Origin: Oreohelix idahoensis | Taxonomy: Eukaryota > Mollusca > Gastropoda > Stylommatophora > Oreohelicidae | DNA length: 64,000 nucleotides | Direction of reading: 5' to 3' | NCBI GenBank assembly: GCA_024509875.1 | Contig: JAMPIV010021234.1 | Coordinates: forward strand, 267,359-331,358 | Part shown: piece by piece, positions 11,392 to 21,748 of the stretch | How positions within the stretch are numbered: position 1 is the first letter of the stretch | Layout of the letters: every line of letters begins with the position of its first letter | Made by a program: the position numbers and the translations under genes | Notes under the pieces: model-generated | What the model was told of the DNA's origin: nothing | Databases searched by the model: none | What the model saw: only the letters and a program-made list of their open reading frames with translations

Positions 11392-11397
11392 AATAAA
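11392..11397 (+). promoter_or_regulatory. Polyadenylation signal AATAAA
   Basis: A canonical AATAAA lies 72 nt after the stop codon of the 83-residue membrane-protein gene and is the expected 3' end signal of that transcript. Confidence 0.6.
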
Positions 11398-11399
11398 TG

Positions 11400-12284
11400 G
11401 CAAATATGTGAGTTTTACAATGAACAAGAAGAGGACGAAAATATACGTTATGGTGAAGCACTTTTGTCGGGCTAAAAAAAACACAAAAAAAACACACACA
11501 CACACACACATAAAGTAACAAAATTAGATGAAAACAGAGTCTCAGCAAAACTAAAAGCACCTTTTAAAAACTAGAATAAAAAAGGTATATTAATCGAGGA
11601 TACCTTTATTTACAATGTTCATAGTTTTTTTTTAATGTCCGCTCAATGTGCGAGTGGTCGAGTCTACTAGCTAACTCTACCGGCTCCTATGGTTTGTAGA
11701 ATACTATTATATCTGGATCACTAATGTCATAATATATATTTTTTTTAATGTTAGTGTTTGTTTGAATTCTAAATACCGAACAATGTTTGTCTTAGATCTT
11801 CCGAGATGGATGTCAGACCATTAAAGTAAAAAAAAAAAAAAATTGTAAGGTATGTTACGATGCAGCTAATATGTCTTATTAGTGTTTACTAAATTTGTGT
11901 TTTTTGCCAGTACGCTAAAGGGACTAGTGTTTGTCGTCAGTGTGCTCAAATTATGCGCTAATTGTCTGTTTATTAACCCATGACAACTGCTGAAAATGTT
12001 TGACTAAGAATGATTCAAATCAGTCCTGACAACAGCTCACATACCCTAGTGCTTCCATAACATCTGAGTAATAGTCTACGGGGAACAACCCTTGGAAGAG
12101 TGGTCATTATACTATCGTCCAATAACCTATGACAGCTTTATTCATTATAACATTCTCATCTTGTCTCTTCATTGTGAAGATTGTTTTGTGTGCTGACAAT
12201 CAACTTGTTTATGTGATTGCTGCTGCTGTTACTTTGAGAATCATCACCTCATAGAATAAAGTCATCCTTACAGTTGTGTTTACT
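11400..12284. other. No gene recognised; CA microsatellite
   Basis: AT-rich sequence with a (CA)n run near 11490-11510 and short T and A tracts. No coding or RNA feature was recognised. Confidence 0.5.
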
Positions 12285-12490
12285 TACTTAGCCGTTCGTC
12301 TTCCACCTTGGGATCTACAGGTTAGCCAGAGAGGGCGTCATGTTATCCTATCAGCTGATTTCCTTTTGGCCTAGTTCCAGTCCAGTCCTAGGTCCTTCCA
12401 GGATTGTCTGATGTTGTCCTCCCAGCGAACTCAAGGTCGTCCTGGAGGTCTGGATCCTTGGCTCTTGATTTCCCATATTTGTCGTGGTAG
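12285..12490 (-). repeat. LINE 3' end, antisense
   Basis: Read on the minus strand this matches the 3' end of the full-length LINE at 52.2-55.3 kb: GTCCTCCCAGCG, CCTGG and CCAGTCCTAG phrases occur in the same order, and the CTTACTTAG tail is the complement of that element's (TAAG)n tail. It is a short, 5'-truncated copy. Confidence 0.75.
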
Positions 12491-13995
12491 CCGATTTTCT
12501 TTCATTCTAACTTACAGTGGGACATTAAGATAATGAAAGTACTGGAAATGTTATTCTATTACCTTAGCATTTGTGACAATTTATTACAATTTGACATTCT
12601 GGAAAGTGAAAATTAAGCAGGTTTATAATGTACTCAAGAAAAACTTGGGGATGTTACTACAAGAACACACCAGAAGAGGTCGTGGATCAAGCTGGTTGAC
12701 ACCTAGGGGCACGCTATTTCTGTTAATAAGAAAACAACAATTAAACTCCATGGTTCCGATCTCCAAAATAATCAACTATATTCACAACGGTACACAGGAC
12801 ATTGACACATGCATATACAGAATGACACATCTCAGCTGCTGGAAAACAGTCCACTACCACAATAACAATACGCTTCTACAGCGCATTTAAATTCATTTAG
12901 GATCAGTACCACAACTTCTAATCCGCGCTGGCGTCACTCACAAAACAAAAAGTGTCAGAATCTTAGGAAAGTTATTTTTCAAAGTCCAGATAACATAGCT
13001 TCATGTAACATTTTTTTTTTTTTTTTTTTTTCCTCGCTTGAGGTCGCATATTTTTTCCTCGCATGAGGTCGCATTGTCCCCGCCCCAAACCCGGCTCTGG
13101 TCAAGACCACATGTCCCAACACAAGAAGACCCAATGACAAAATGTGTCACCGTAGTGATCCTCTGTGTTCTCACACAAGGGACCTAATGACACATGAATG
13201 TCATTGTACCGGTCCCCGTGTCTAGACACATGATCCCAGCCAAAAGCCGGAATCTAGGCATGGGGTTGTACAGTGTAAAATACGCTTCATGTAACAACAC
13301 TGCTACCAGGTCTACTCGAGAAAACTACAGGCCCCGAACAAGTCCTTCCGCCTCAAACTCAAGCAAGTAACTCCATCAGGAAACAACCAGACAATAAAAC
13401 CATTCTTGTTCAAGACTTCAACCTGCGTGGAAAGGAAGAATTGTTAGGCCAAAAGAAGGCACAGCAACAACAAAATCCGGAATGTCATCAGCTAAAGAAC
13501 AAGACGACCTTTCTCTCTCCCCCCCCCCCCCCCCCAAAAAAAAAAAAAAAAAGATTGGAATCACCAGTTACAGCCCTTTGCTCCGCGGAGTAACTAAAGG
13601 GGCAATACAATTCACGTATCCTAGAAAATGTATCCAAGAAGACATTTTAAACTCATATGACTGTTATGATGAACTTCGCTGACACAAACATGTTATAAAT
13701 CATCACTAGCATTATCGTAACTATGTTACATTATCATCTCATGTGTCAACAATTAGGGCCCAATTGTGAATGTTTCCCTACGTAACCAATATTTATAATT
13801 ATGTCACTTTCGTCTGCTTCCTTCACTATCACTAGCCTATATTATCTTGCAATTAGCTGTGCTAAATAAATGTATTATTATTATAGTTATATTTGTCAGT
13901 TTTGAATTGTCAGTAATTTCATCATTTTCTGTGTTGTGTATGTTTTACGTCTTCCAGAAGTAAGGAATGAATGAGGCAGTTGCAGAAGGCACAAA
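12491..13995. other. No gene recognised; homopolymer tracts
   Basis: The stretch contains a long T tract near 13011-13032 followed by a duplicated CCTCGC(T/A)TGAGGTCGCAT motif, and adjoining C and A homopolymers at 13519-13552. The part after the T tract could be an antisense SINE with its poly-A tail, but no A/B boxes were found. Short open frames have no recognisable family. Confidence 0.4.
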
Positions 13996-13999
13996 AACC

Positions 14000-14160
14000 T
14001 CATGTTGTTTCTAGGGGTCTTTGGGGAGACAAAGACAGATCTGAAACAGTGTTGGTACCTCAGGCGTGTCGTAAGTTGCTACTCATATGAGGTTGTGTAT
14101 TGGGCTGGCAACGTCATCGTGTAAAACAAGTTGCTACCGAAACCATCACAGCAAGAGCAC
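14000..14160 (+). repeat. Dispersed repeat copy
   Basis: The order of phrases (GGGTCTTTGGGGAGACAAAG, GGCGTGTCGTAAG, TATGAGGTTGTGTATTGGGC, AACGTCATCGTGTAAAA, ACCATCACAGCAAGAGCA) matches the family seen at 35.8-36.0 and 39.1-39.3 kb and, in reverse, at 5.8, 41.8 and 45.8 kb. Confidence 0.55.
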
Positions 14161-14165
14161 ATCAA

Positions 14166-14710
14166 TGCTTTTATGACAAGAATCAGACAAATATCAGTGG
14201 AACAAGAGATGGGGACACTGGTCACAAATATCAGTGGAACAAGAGATGAGGACACTGGTCACAAATATCAGTGGAACAAGAGATGGGGATACTGGTCACA
14301 AATATCAGTGGAACAAGAGATGGGGACACTGGTCACAAATATCAGTGGAACAAGAGATGGGGATACTGGTCACAAATATCAGGGGAACAAGAGATGGGCA
14401 CACTGGTCACAAATATCAGTGGAACAAGAGATGGGGATACTGGTCACAAATATCAGGGGAACAAGAGATGGGGATACTGGTCACAAATATCAGGGGAACA
14501 AGAGATGAGGACACTGGTCACAAATATCAGTGGAACAAGAGATGGGCACACTGGTCACAAATATCAGTGGAACAAGAGATGAGGACATTGGTCACAAATA
14601 TCAGTGGAACAAGAGATGGGCACACTGGTCACAAATATCAGTGGAACAAGAGATGGGCACACTGGTCACAAATATCAGGGGAACAAGAGATGAGGACACT
14701 GGTCACTGTC
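14166..14710 (+). repeat. 37-bp minisatellite derived from a LINE
   Basis: About fourteen units of 37 bp carry the core CAGTGGAACAAGAGATGGGG followed by ACACTGGTCACAAATAT. The first unit is preceded by codons for an MTRIRQISVEQEM-like stretch, the same region as [10 protein letters not shown] in the LINE 3' ends of this window. Because 37 is not a multiple of three, the array gives open frames in all three plus frames. These are artefacts. Confidence 0.88.
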
Positions 14711-16014
14711 GTGAGAAATTCTAATCCACATATATAAATTAAAAAGTAAATGTAAAGCCTAACACATAAATTCAATAAAAGGAAAGAAGAATGGTAAAGA
14801 ACAGTGCTGTCACAATGACTCTACTCGAAATCCCCCTTGTTTTCTCCTTCGTCTGCAAATTGTAACGTTTCACGTTGATAGTAAAAGCCTACTGCTTCAA
14901 TACCCGCTTTCTACGATAAAACGTGTACTGCCTTTCTAAGAAAAACCTTGAGATACGCAAGTTGACCTAGATTTAAAATTCCATTCATGTCGTTTTATAC
15001 ACTACGTTACCAAAAAACGAAAGACAGATGGACTAAAGATAGAAAGAAAGGGAGAGGCTGAACAGGAGGTAGTAGAAAATGCATATTTTGAACGCAGCCC
15101 CTTAGCCCCATTAAATTTATATATTTGGGTTACTTAGGACTTGCTGACAAATAATATGTTAAACGTTACGCAAATAGTCTAGGAAATAACAAATTATAGC
15201 CAAAAGAAATAGTGAGGGATGTCAGACAACACCCAAATCAGAATCGCTCAGTGGCAGATTTTCAACACACCATTATACGGGAAATAGGCTGACATGTTAC
15301 CTCCTATTTGATTGGCGGAAAGTAAATGTAAGGCTAAACACGATTAGTCGGACTATAAATACTACTTCTTTGTTGTTAGGGGAAACGTGAGTAGGCGTAC
15401 TTTTTTGAAAAGCTGTGTAAACATGGCACGATTGGTTAGACCTGCCAATATAGTCAATTAGAGGCGTCAGGTCAGCACCACATTTGCAAATAAACTTACT
15501 ACAGAACCAGTGCGTTGAGCGCCAGTGCATATTTTTCTAAATAAAAGCCTGGGACATCGGCAGATCGAAATTGTGCTATATTCATTGCCAGTCAACGTAA
15601 TTCTGTATTATTTCCATGAATTGTGGTAAGCTTGAAATATTTGATATCTTTTTAATGAAAATTGAATGTAAATTGATAATTTATGTCTGTATATATATAT
15701 GTGTGGTTCAGTAGCGAACATGAGGCAAGGCCTATATAGTGCTCCAACCTGAACAGAAGGTGTCGGAGGAAAGTAAAACTACATGGAATTGCCAAACAGT
15801 ACACTGACACTTATTTTATTGACTAGAAAGAAATAATGCTGGAATTGCAGAGGCGTAGTAACCATTAGGGAGGAATATACTGGTGAAAATTGTTTCAGAT
15901 GAAGATAGCAGTTGGCCTACCGCTCTGAACTGAGTGTTTGTTATGTATTGTGCTCAGTGTAGAAATAGAGTATAAATTAGTTCTGAAGTAGGAGGTACAA
16001 CCTTCTTGTTTCAG
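14711..16014. other. No gene recognised
   Basis: AT-rich sequence with only short unrelated open frames. Nothing supportable on either strand. Confidence 0.45.
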
Positions 16015-16228
16015 GGACTGTGGTCCTAAAGTTATTGAGCAGCACCTGGTCAGAGCTTTGCTGAATCCAGAGGGGACAGCATACTCCTTGGTCCATATAG
16101 CAAACAGTGAGGTGTCTCCAGAACACAGGGGAGCAATCGAGCAGAGGAGTCTTTTCCTGCCGCCATCACGAAAGATAAGCCTATGTGGCCAGCGGAGCTC
16201 AACATTATGTAACCCCATCTTAAACTGA
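16015..16228 (+). CDS. Candidate terminal exon of an unknown gene
   Basis: A good splice acceptor (CCTTCTTGTTTCAG, AG at 16013-16014) opens a frame that runs 70 codons to TGA at 16226 without interruption, entering in phase 1. Its translation (starting DCGPKVIEQHLVRALLNPEG) has balanced, coding-like composition but no family I recognise. AATAAA occurs near 16411. The minus strand also has a 107-codon open frame over the same place, so the call depends on the acceptor and composition only. No upstream exon was identified. Confidence 0.3.
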
Positions 16229-16884
16229 CATTGTATAAAAATAAGAGGGGAAATTAATTGTTTTTAATGAACGGAACTGAGAACATCTCCAATACTAGTT
16301 CCAACAGAAACAAACACTTGAAGTCATGATGACAAATAACAACATAGCTTGAAAAAAACAAAACCAGTATTACCTCATATTACTACTACACCACTGACAC
16401 ACATAGGATAATATTAATAAAATATGTCACTACAAGATTCCTATTGATAAATTCTGTACATATAACTTGTAATTAAAATTGATTGTGATTCCTGGTTCAC
16501 TTTGTATTTGAATCAGGACACATATATATTAGTGACAGTAATTAATACATATTTATATTTGAAAATTTACCAGTGCCTCATTTAAGATAGTCTTATAGAT
16601 TGTTAAATGTGTGTGAGTGTCACAGTGTTGTCAAGTGTGGTGGAATAAATTAAATTGTTTATCTGTCTGTTGTTGTTGTGACTTACACTTCATCATATAC
16701 ATACCCTAGACATTTAACGTAGTCATCACAATATTCCAGAATAATTCTGACTGAGGTATAAATATGTGGTAGCAAGTAAGGTCATCTGTAATACACTACC
16801 CTTATTAGATACAGATACCTTCACAGCTGATCTCAGTCAGTACACTAAGTCCCCTATAAATATTTATAATATCCCACTTTACCA

Positions 16885-17061
16885 CATATATTGGGGTCTC
16901 GCTCCAGGGATATTGAACTTTCTCGTGTTATAGATATTGGGAATAAAAAAAGAATTAAAAGGTATCCTTGGGTGGAAATAAATAAGGTTGAGCTCTCAGT
17001 GCCTGTAGAGTCCTTAGATAATTATTGAAAGATTGAATTGCTTACAATTGCATGTTAGACA
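16885..17061 (+). promoter_or_regulatory. Putative LTR end, primer-binding site and leader of the gag element
   Basis: TGGGGTCTCGCTCCAGGGA at 16892-16910 resembles the tRNA-Pro-type primer-binding site (TGGGGGCTCGTCC...) used by many retroelements. A CA dinucleotide that could close a 5' LTR lies 5 nt before it (16885-16886). The remaining sequence up to the gag ATG is an AT-rich leader. The LTR start could not be fixed, and no second LTR copy is present in this window. Confidence 0.5.
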
Positions 17062-18387
17062 ATGGCCGACTTGGCAAAATTTCGATCTGCTGCTGTACAG
17101 ACTGCGAAAGAGTTAGGAATGGACGGGCAAATTATGATTGCTTATGTCACTGCTGAATGTGACAAATATATTGAACGGGAAGAAAGAAGATTAGAAAAAG
17201 AGGCCGAAAGAAAATTAGAGGCTGAGACTAAGAGGCTGCAGATTGAGGCTGAGGCTAAGAGGTTGCAGATTGAGGCTGACAAAGAGGCTAAAGCATTGGA
17301 AGCCGAGGAAAGAAGACAGGCTGCAGAAAGAGAAGAGAAGAAATTGGCTGCAGAAAGAGAAGAGAAGAAATTGGCTGCAGAAAGGGAAGCCGAGGAAAGA
17401 AGATTGACTGCAGAGAGGGAAGCAGAAAAGGAGGAGAAGAGATTACAAAGGGAACATGAGTTACGACTAAGGGAGTTTGAGTTTCAAGGCCATGCTCCTG
17501 CAAATGGGGCCAGTCCCTTTACCTCTGATGCCACTGCTAGCCAGGGAGCCTCAACCTCAGCTATGAATTTTCATTTAGATCATTTTGTTGAGAAAGACGA
17601 TGATATTGAGAGCTATCTAAATAGATATGAACTATTAGCTACCACATATGGGTTAGAGAGAGAAAGGTGGAGCTTAAAGTTATCTCAAGGTCTTCGTGGG
17701 GCAGCTTATGAAGTTTTTGCCAAAATGAGCAGAGGTGATCAGGAAAATTATGACATGCTAAAGCAGGCTCTTTTGTTAAGATATGAAAAGAACGCAGAAT
17801 TTTATAGGAAAAAATTTAGGAATGCTAAACTACTGTCAGGTGAAACCTATCACCAGTTCTCTGCACGAATAGAGACATACTTGGAGAAATGGACTTCTCT
17901 GGGGAAAACCCAAGATCTTAAGGAAATGATCCTTATAGAACAATTAAGAGAGTCCATGGCTCCAGACCTGAGAAAGTTTATCATGGAACAAGGTGCAGAG
18001 AGGCTGGGTGAGTTGCTAAATGTTGCTGAAAGGTATCAAGCAGCTCAGGCAGAGGTATCAGGTAACAAAAAGAAACAGTTGGAAAATTTTAGGGCACCAC
18101 AGAACTTTAATAAATTTGATCCTAGGGATCAAAACAAAGGTAAGCACCTGTTTGATAGGCCACGGTATGACAATAAAAATAAAACCCCACAATTCGATGA
18201 AAGGAAATATGATGAAAGAAAATCTTTCAACCAAGGAAAAAGGTGGTGTAAAAATTTTAAGATGAACAATCATGACACTGACCATTGTAGAAGGAAACCT
18301 CCTCATTGTGCTGCTATGACATCTGGGAAAAAGGAAAAAAAAAGGTCAAACCTGCAGAACAACAGGAACCATACCACCCCCCAGTGA
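17062..18387 (+). CDS. Retrotransposon Gag protein (Ty3/gypsy-type), intact 441 codons
   Basis: The protein begins with a short helical segment. Residues about 45-145 form a long Glu/Lys/Arg/Ala-rich coiled coil made of imperfect AEREEKKLA-type repeats. Then comes a capsid-like domain (about 170-345, with DIESYLNRYELLATTYGL, WSLKLSQGLRGAAYEVF and FHQFSARIETYLEKW-like motifs) as in retrotransposon gag families. A basic Asn/Lys-rich tail follows with a single degenerate zinc-knuckle-like WCKNFKMNNHDTDHC. Gag would assemble RNA-packaging particles. No protease, RT or integrase follows. The frame is uninterrupted, but right after the stop the sequence becomes the 3' end of a LINE, so the copy is truncated or chimeric. 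The ATG is chosen because it follows the leader and precedes all conserved sequence. Confidence 0.85.
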   Translation: MADLAKFRSAAVQTAKELGMDGQIMIAYVTAECDKYIEREERRLEKEAERKLEAETKRLQIEAEAKRLQIEADKEAKALEAEERRQAAEREEKKLAAEREEKKLAAEREAEERRLTAEREAEKEEKRLQREHELRLREFEFQGHAPANGASPFTSDATASQGASTSAMNFHLDHFVEKDDDIESYLNRYELLATTYGLERERWSLKLSQGLRGAAYEVFAKMSRGDQENYDMLKQALLLRYEKNAEFYRKKFRNAKLLSGETYHQFSARIETYLEKWTSLGKTQDLKEMILIEQLRESMAPDLRKFIMEQGAERLGELLNVAERYQAAQAEVSGNKKKQLENFRAPQNFNKFDPRDQNKGKHLFDRPRYDNKNKTPQFDERKYDERKSFNQGKRWCKNFKMNNHDTDHCRRKPPHCAAMTSGKKEKKRSNLQNNRNHTTPQ

Positions 18388-18520
18388 CAGGAACTGGAGA
18401 CAGGCATGAACAGGATAAAGAACACGTGAAAAGACCTTGAAAGACATAAATGCTTGACACACATTTGTTGAAGATCTATGCTGCCCTGGCTGCTCAACAG
18501 TAATAAATGATTGATTGATG
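18385..18520 (+). repeat. LINE 3' end joined to gag
   Basis: GGAACTGGAGACAGGCATGA (the ELETGM segment), the THICxR/CLTHI region and a TGATTGATTGAT tail correspond to the end of the [13 protein letters not shown] family. It starts within a few bases of the gag stop codon, making a gag-LINE junction. Confidence 0.65.
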
Positions 18521-18763
18521 TACAACAATTCGATGAACACGTTTCATAAACCATACTTGGCTTGGCACATGCTTCAGAGGGATCAACTAATACCAGGGTG
18601 GCACAATATCACTAATTCCACCTGTGATGAAACAGAGACCTCAGCATTGGACACTAAGCTTGGGGGAGGGAGAAGACTCAATTGAATCCCAGCCTTAACT
18701 CCGGCATTTATCTGGTTGGCTGTACGCAGGAAGATCTTGCACATTAACAGACGGCAGGCAAGA
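18521..18763. other. Short unassigned gap
   Basis: No feature recognised. The phrase GACCTCAGCATTGGACACTAAG and its surroundings may belong to another dispersed repeat. Confidence 0.4.
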
Positions 18764-19100
18764 GAAACTTCTTGCGTAGAATAGAAGGATTAAGGTGGTA
18801 TGACAAGATGACTAATGTGCAACTAATGACAAGAACTAGAAAAGCATCAGCGGAACGAGAAATGAGAAGACACTGGAGATGGATAGGACACACATTGAGA
18901 AAACCTGCTGATAGTATTACCAGACAATCTCTGTTCTGGAATACCCAGGGTAAGAGGAGAGGAAGACCAAAAAACACATGGAGAAGAGAACTGGAAACAG
19001 ACATGAAGGGGGTGAAGAAGACATAGAACTAATGGCACAGGACCGGCAGACTTGGCATAAGGCTTTTGAATGCCTATGCTTCTATGGGAGCTGATAGGTG
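18764..19100 (+). pseudogene. LINE 3' end (WIGHTLRKP family)
   Basis: The reading frame from RRIEGLRWYDKMTN through [18 protein letters not shown] to RRGRPKNTWRRELETDM is continuous, then a frameshift or stop falls before the final RTWH block. It is a 5'-truncated RT C-terminus, closely similar to the copy at 2.9-3.4 kb. Confidence 0.85.
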
Positions 19101-19252
19101 AAAGAAGAAGGGGAGCTGAGAGATGTCTCTGTGGTGGTCACAATGATTCCCTACCCATAACCACAGCACAGTATTTTAGCCCTGCATATATGGACAGCCT
19201 CCATGGATGGCAGGAAATACACAGTATGCCATATCCCCTCCCAGCTTGAAAC

Positions 19253-19475
19253 CTTACTTACTTAGTCATTCATCTTCTACCCTGGGGTGGAGAGGTTTGC
19301 AAGAGAGAGTGCCATACTGTCTTATTGGTTGTCTTCCTCCTGGCCTGGTTCCAATCTAGTCCTCGGTCCTTCAGAAACTGTCCAGTGTTGTCCTCCCAGC
19401 CAACTCTGGGTGGTCCTGGAAGTCTAGATGCCTAGCTCTTGGTTTCCTATACCTGTTGTGGTCAACCTGATCAAC
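19253..19475 (-). repeat. LINE 3' end, antisense
   Basis: The reverse complement matches the last 220 bp of the full-length LINE at 52.2-55.3 kb (GAGGACAAC, GGAACCAGGCCAGGAGGAAG, CTCCACCCC and the terminal TAAGTAAG tail). It is a short truncated copy, like the one at 12.3 kb. Confidence 0.8.
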
Positions 19476-19725
19476 CTGTTTGACACCAGGATAGAATGCC
19501 CAGGAAAGCACTTGAAGCTCATGACCTCAACTTAACATGTTCTGAAATGGCAGATAAGAGACAGGAAAAGCCTAGATCAACAGTGTAGATTATGCCAATG
19601 ATTCTTCAACTTGACACTCACTGCAAAATAGCGAAAAGCTCAGCAGCCCTAGTTAATCAGCAACAAACAACATTTGGAACCTGTGCCACAGAAAGCACAT
19701 CAAATGAGCAGTCTTTTAAAATGAC

Positions 19726-21299
19726 TGTTAAACTCTGTTTAGTCGTTAACTCATACTGGCTACTAGTTGTTGAATCACGCTTTATTTGTTAAATGACGTG
19801 AATGTCCACCAGTTGATAAATGTAGATGTTGGGACTGGTGTAGTAAAGTGTAACGATTGTCAACTCATTAAACCCAGCACAGTTTTGGTCATACAGGTCA
19901 TCTTGTCCTGGAACGTGATGAGGCTCCGACAAGAATGTGAGTGTAAACAATGAGTGTGTATGTGAATGTCAGAACGCGAATGGTAGAATGATTCGATAGA
20001 GTTGACAGGTTGGTAGTACATCACTCATACTCACACTGTTCGAATTCAAGAAGTACTGGAACTACGGTGGTCTTTTTATAACATTTAATGGGACGCACAC
20101 TTGGACAGTACGTGTATGGTTACAGGAACAAATGTCGACATAGACAGCATAATGTTGATCACAGGAATATCATCTTAAGTTAGCATTCATGCTTGGCAAA
20201 TATCATAATGGAGCATTCGTAAATAAGCATTCAGAGTTCCATCATGTAAATCATCTGGCTTTACTGACTGGGCACGTCAGACCATAACCAATATATAGGA
20301 AGGCTCCTAGACCTAACCTCGTCTAGTGAATATCCCTTCACGTAAAGTTCAATATATATATTTTCCATAAAGATATAGGAATCCCAGACATGGGTTCTCA
20401 CATGTAGCAGTGATCTCTTGGTTCATCGAGCGATAGTACAGGCATCCCTTTTTTCTCACTCGATAAATACAAAGTATATGAATTTCAACATGGCTGTTCT
20501 TCTCTCGTGAGTTTCACTCACTATAGGACCCAGACCCAAAATTGGTCATTCGTTAAATGTCCTCATTTCTTCATAGCTTCTCTCATAGAGGTGATTGAAT
20601 AATATCATACAATCTAGTGTTGATACATAGGAATGTCGTCTTCCTTTGAATAAATATTCTTTTCAAAAGTACCACTGTGCATCTGTTTATCAACAACGAT
20701 GGCGAAGCCCAAGTTCATAATAAATTGTGGTTTTACCTTTCTATGCGAAATATAACTTTGCCATTCCTTGGCAAAAGAGAATAAACACTGGGGTAAAGTA
20801 CATACAACATGTCTAAATGACTATCACTTTTCCCCATTGACTTATAGATCACTTTTTTCGGCGATAGGCCTGCTACAACAAAATTCGACATCCAGACAGG
20901 ATGACGGCCATGAATCACACCCCTTGCTAGCGATACTTCCGCTGCATAGCCTTTGACCTTTTCTAGCGACAACCAACATAGTTCGACTTAGAAATGTAAA
21001 GATATCCATATATAAGACAGACTCGTCCTACTCATACAAACACTACATATAAATTCAGGCCATAGATATACTGAAGCAAGAACAATCTATTCCTACCCAG
21101 CCAAAGAATAAATCGCAGTAGGCCTAGACTCGTCCGCGGAGTCCGATCGAAGATGACGGAACTACTTTCAAGGGAAGTAACTCAAAAATGACTTCTCCTT
21201 AAGCACTTAAAAAGGAAATACTTTGATTACAAAATATTTGCGAACATAATAAGTATATAAATGTATTATATTGCAAGATAGTAAAAATTGCCCTTTACA
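19726..21299 (-). repeat. 3' LTR (left copy)
   Basis: A 1574-bp terminal repeat nearly identical to 27947-29516. It is bounded by TG...CA and preceded by the ATGAC target duplication. Differences from the other copy include one extra T near 20455, one extra T near 20850, one extra C near 20919 and a few substitutions. Confidence 0.92.
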
Positions 21300-21748
21300 G
21301 TCTTACCACACCTCCCGGGAAAAAAAAATAAAAAAATTTTTTTTTTTTTAAATACATCTAGGAGCACGTAGAATAGGCTCACAACGCAAGAATACTGCGC
21401 AGATGAAAATATCAGGAATAACTATAATTCCTAATATGACCGGTGAGAATATATCTCAAAATCTGAGAGAAATTGTTTCTCTACGAATAAATGTTTCCAG
21501 GAAGGTGTGATGTACGTATAATACAATTCTGGTAATTATACAATGCATACCAAAAATTCACACTATAATCTTAAATTTATGATTTATGAAGAAACAATCA
21601 TCAAAGAACAGCGGTGAATAAACATCAATAAACCGCTAAGTAGCGATACCATCATTCTATTATTAAATTACAAATGTGTATCTTAGTAAAGAAACAAAAA
21701 ATAACTGTTGTAAAGTTATACATATTAAAAAGATCCAATATTTAACAG
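21300..21748 (-). other. 3' untranslated region of the LTR element
   Basis: About 450 bp lie between the RNase H stop codon and the 3' LTR. They contain A/T homopolymers (21321-21350) and the putative polypurine tract next to the LTR. No ORF. Confidence 0.6.

Noticed and set aside
14131..14737. 125-, 167- and 103-codon overlapping repeat ORFs
   Set aside because: A 37-bp minisatellite in all three frames; derived from LINE DNA but not a protein gene.
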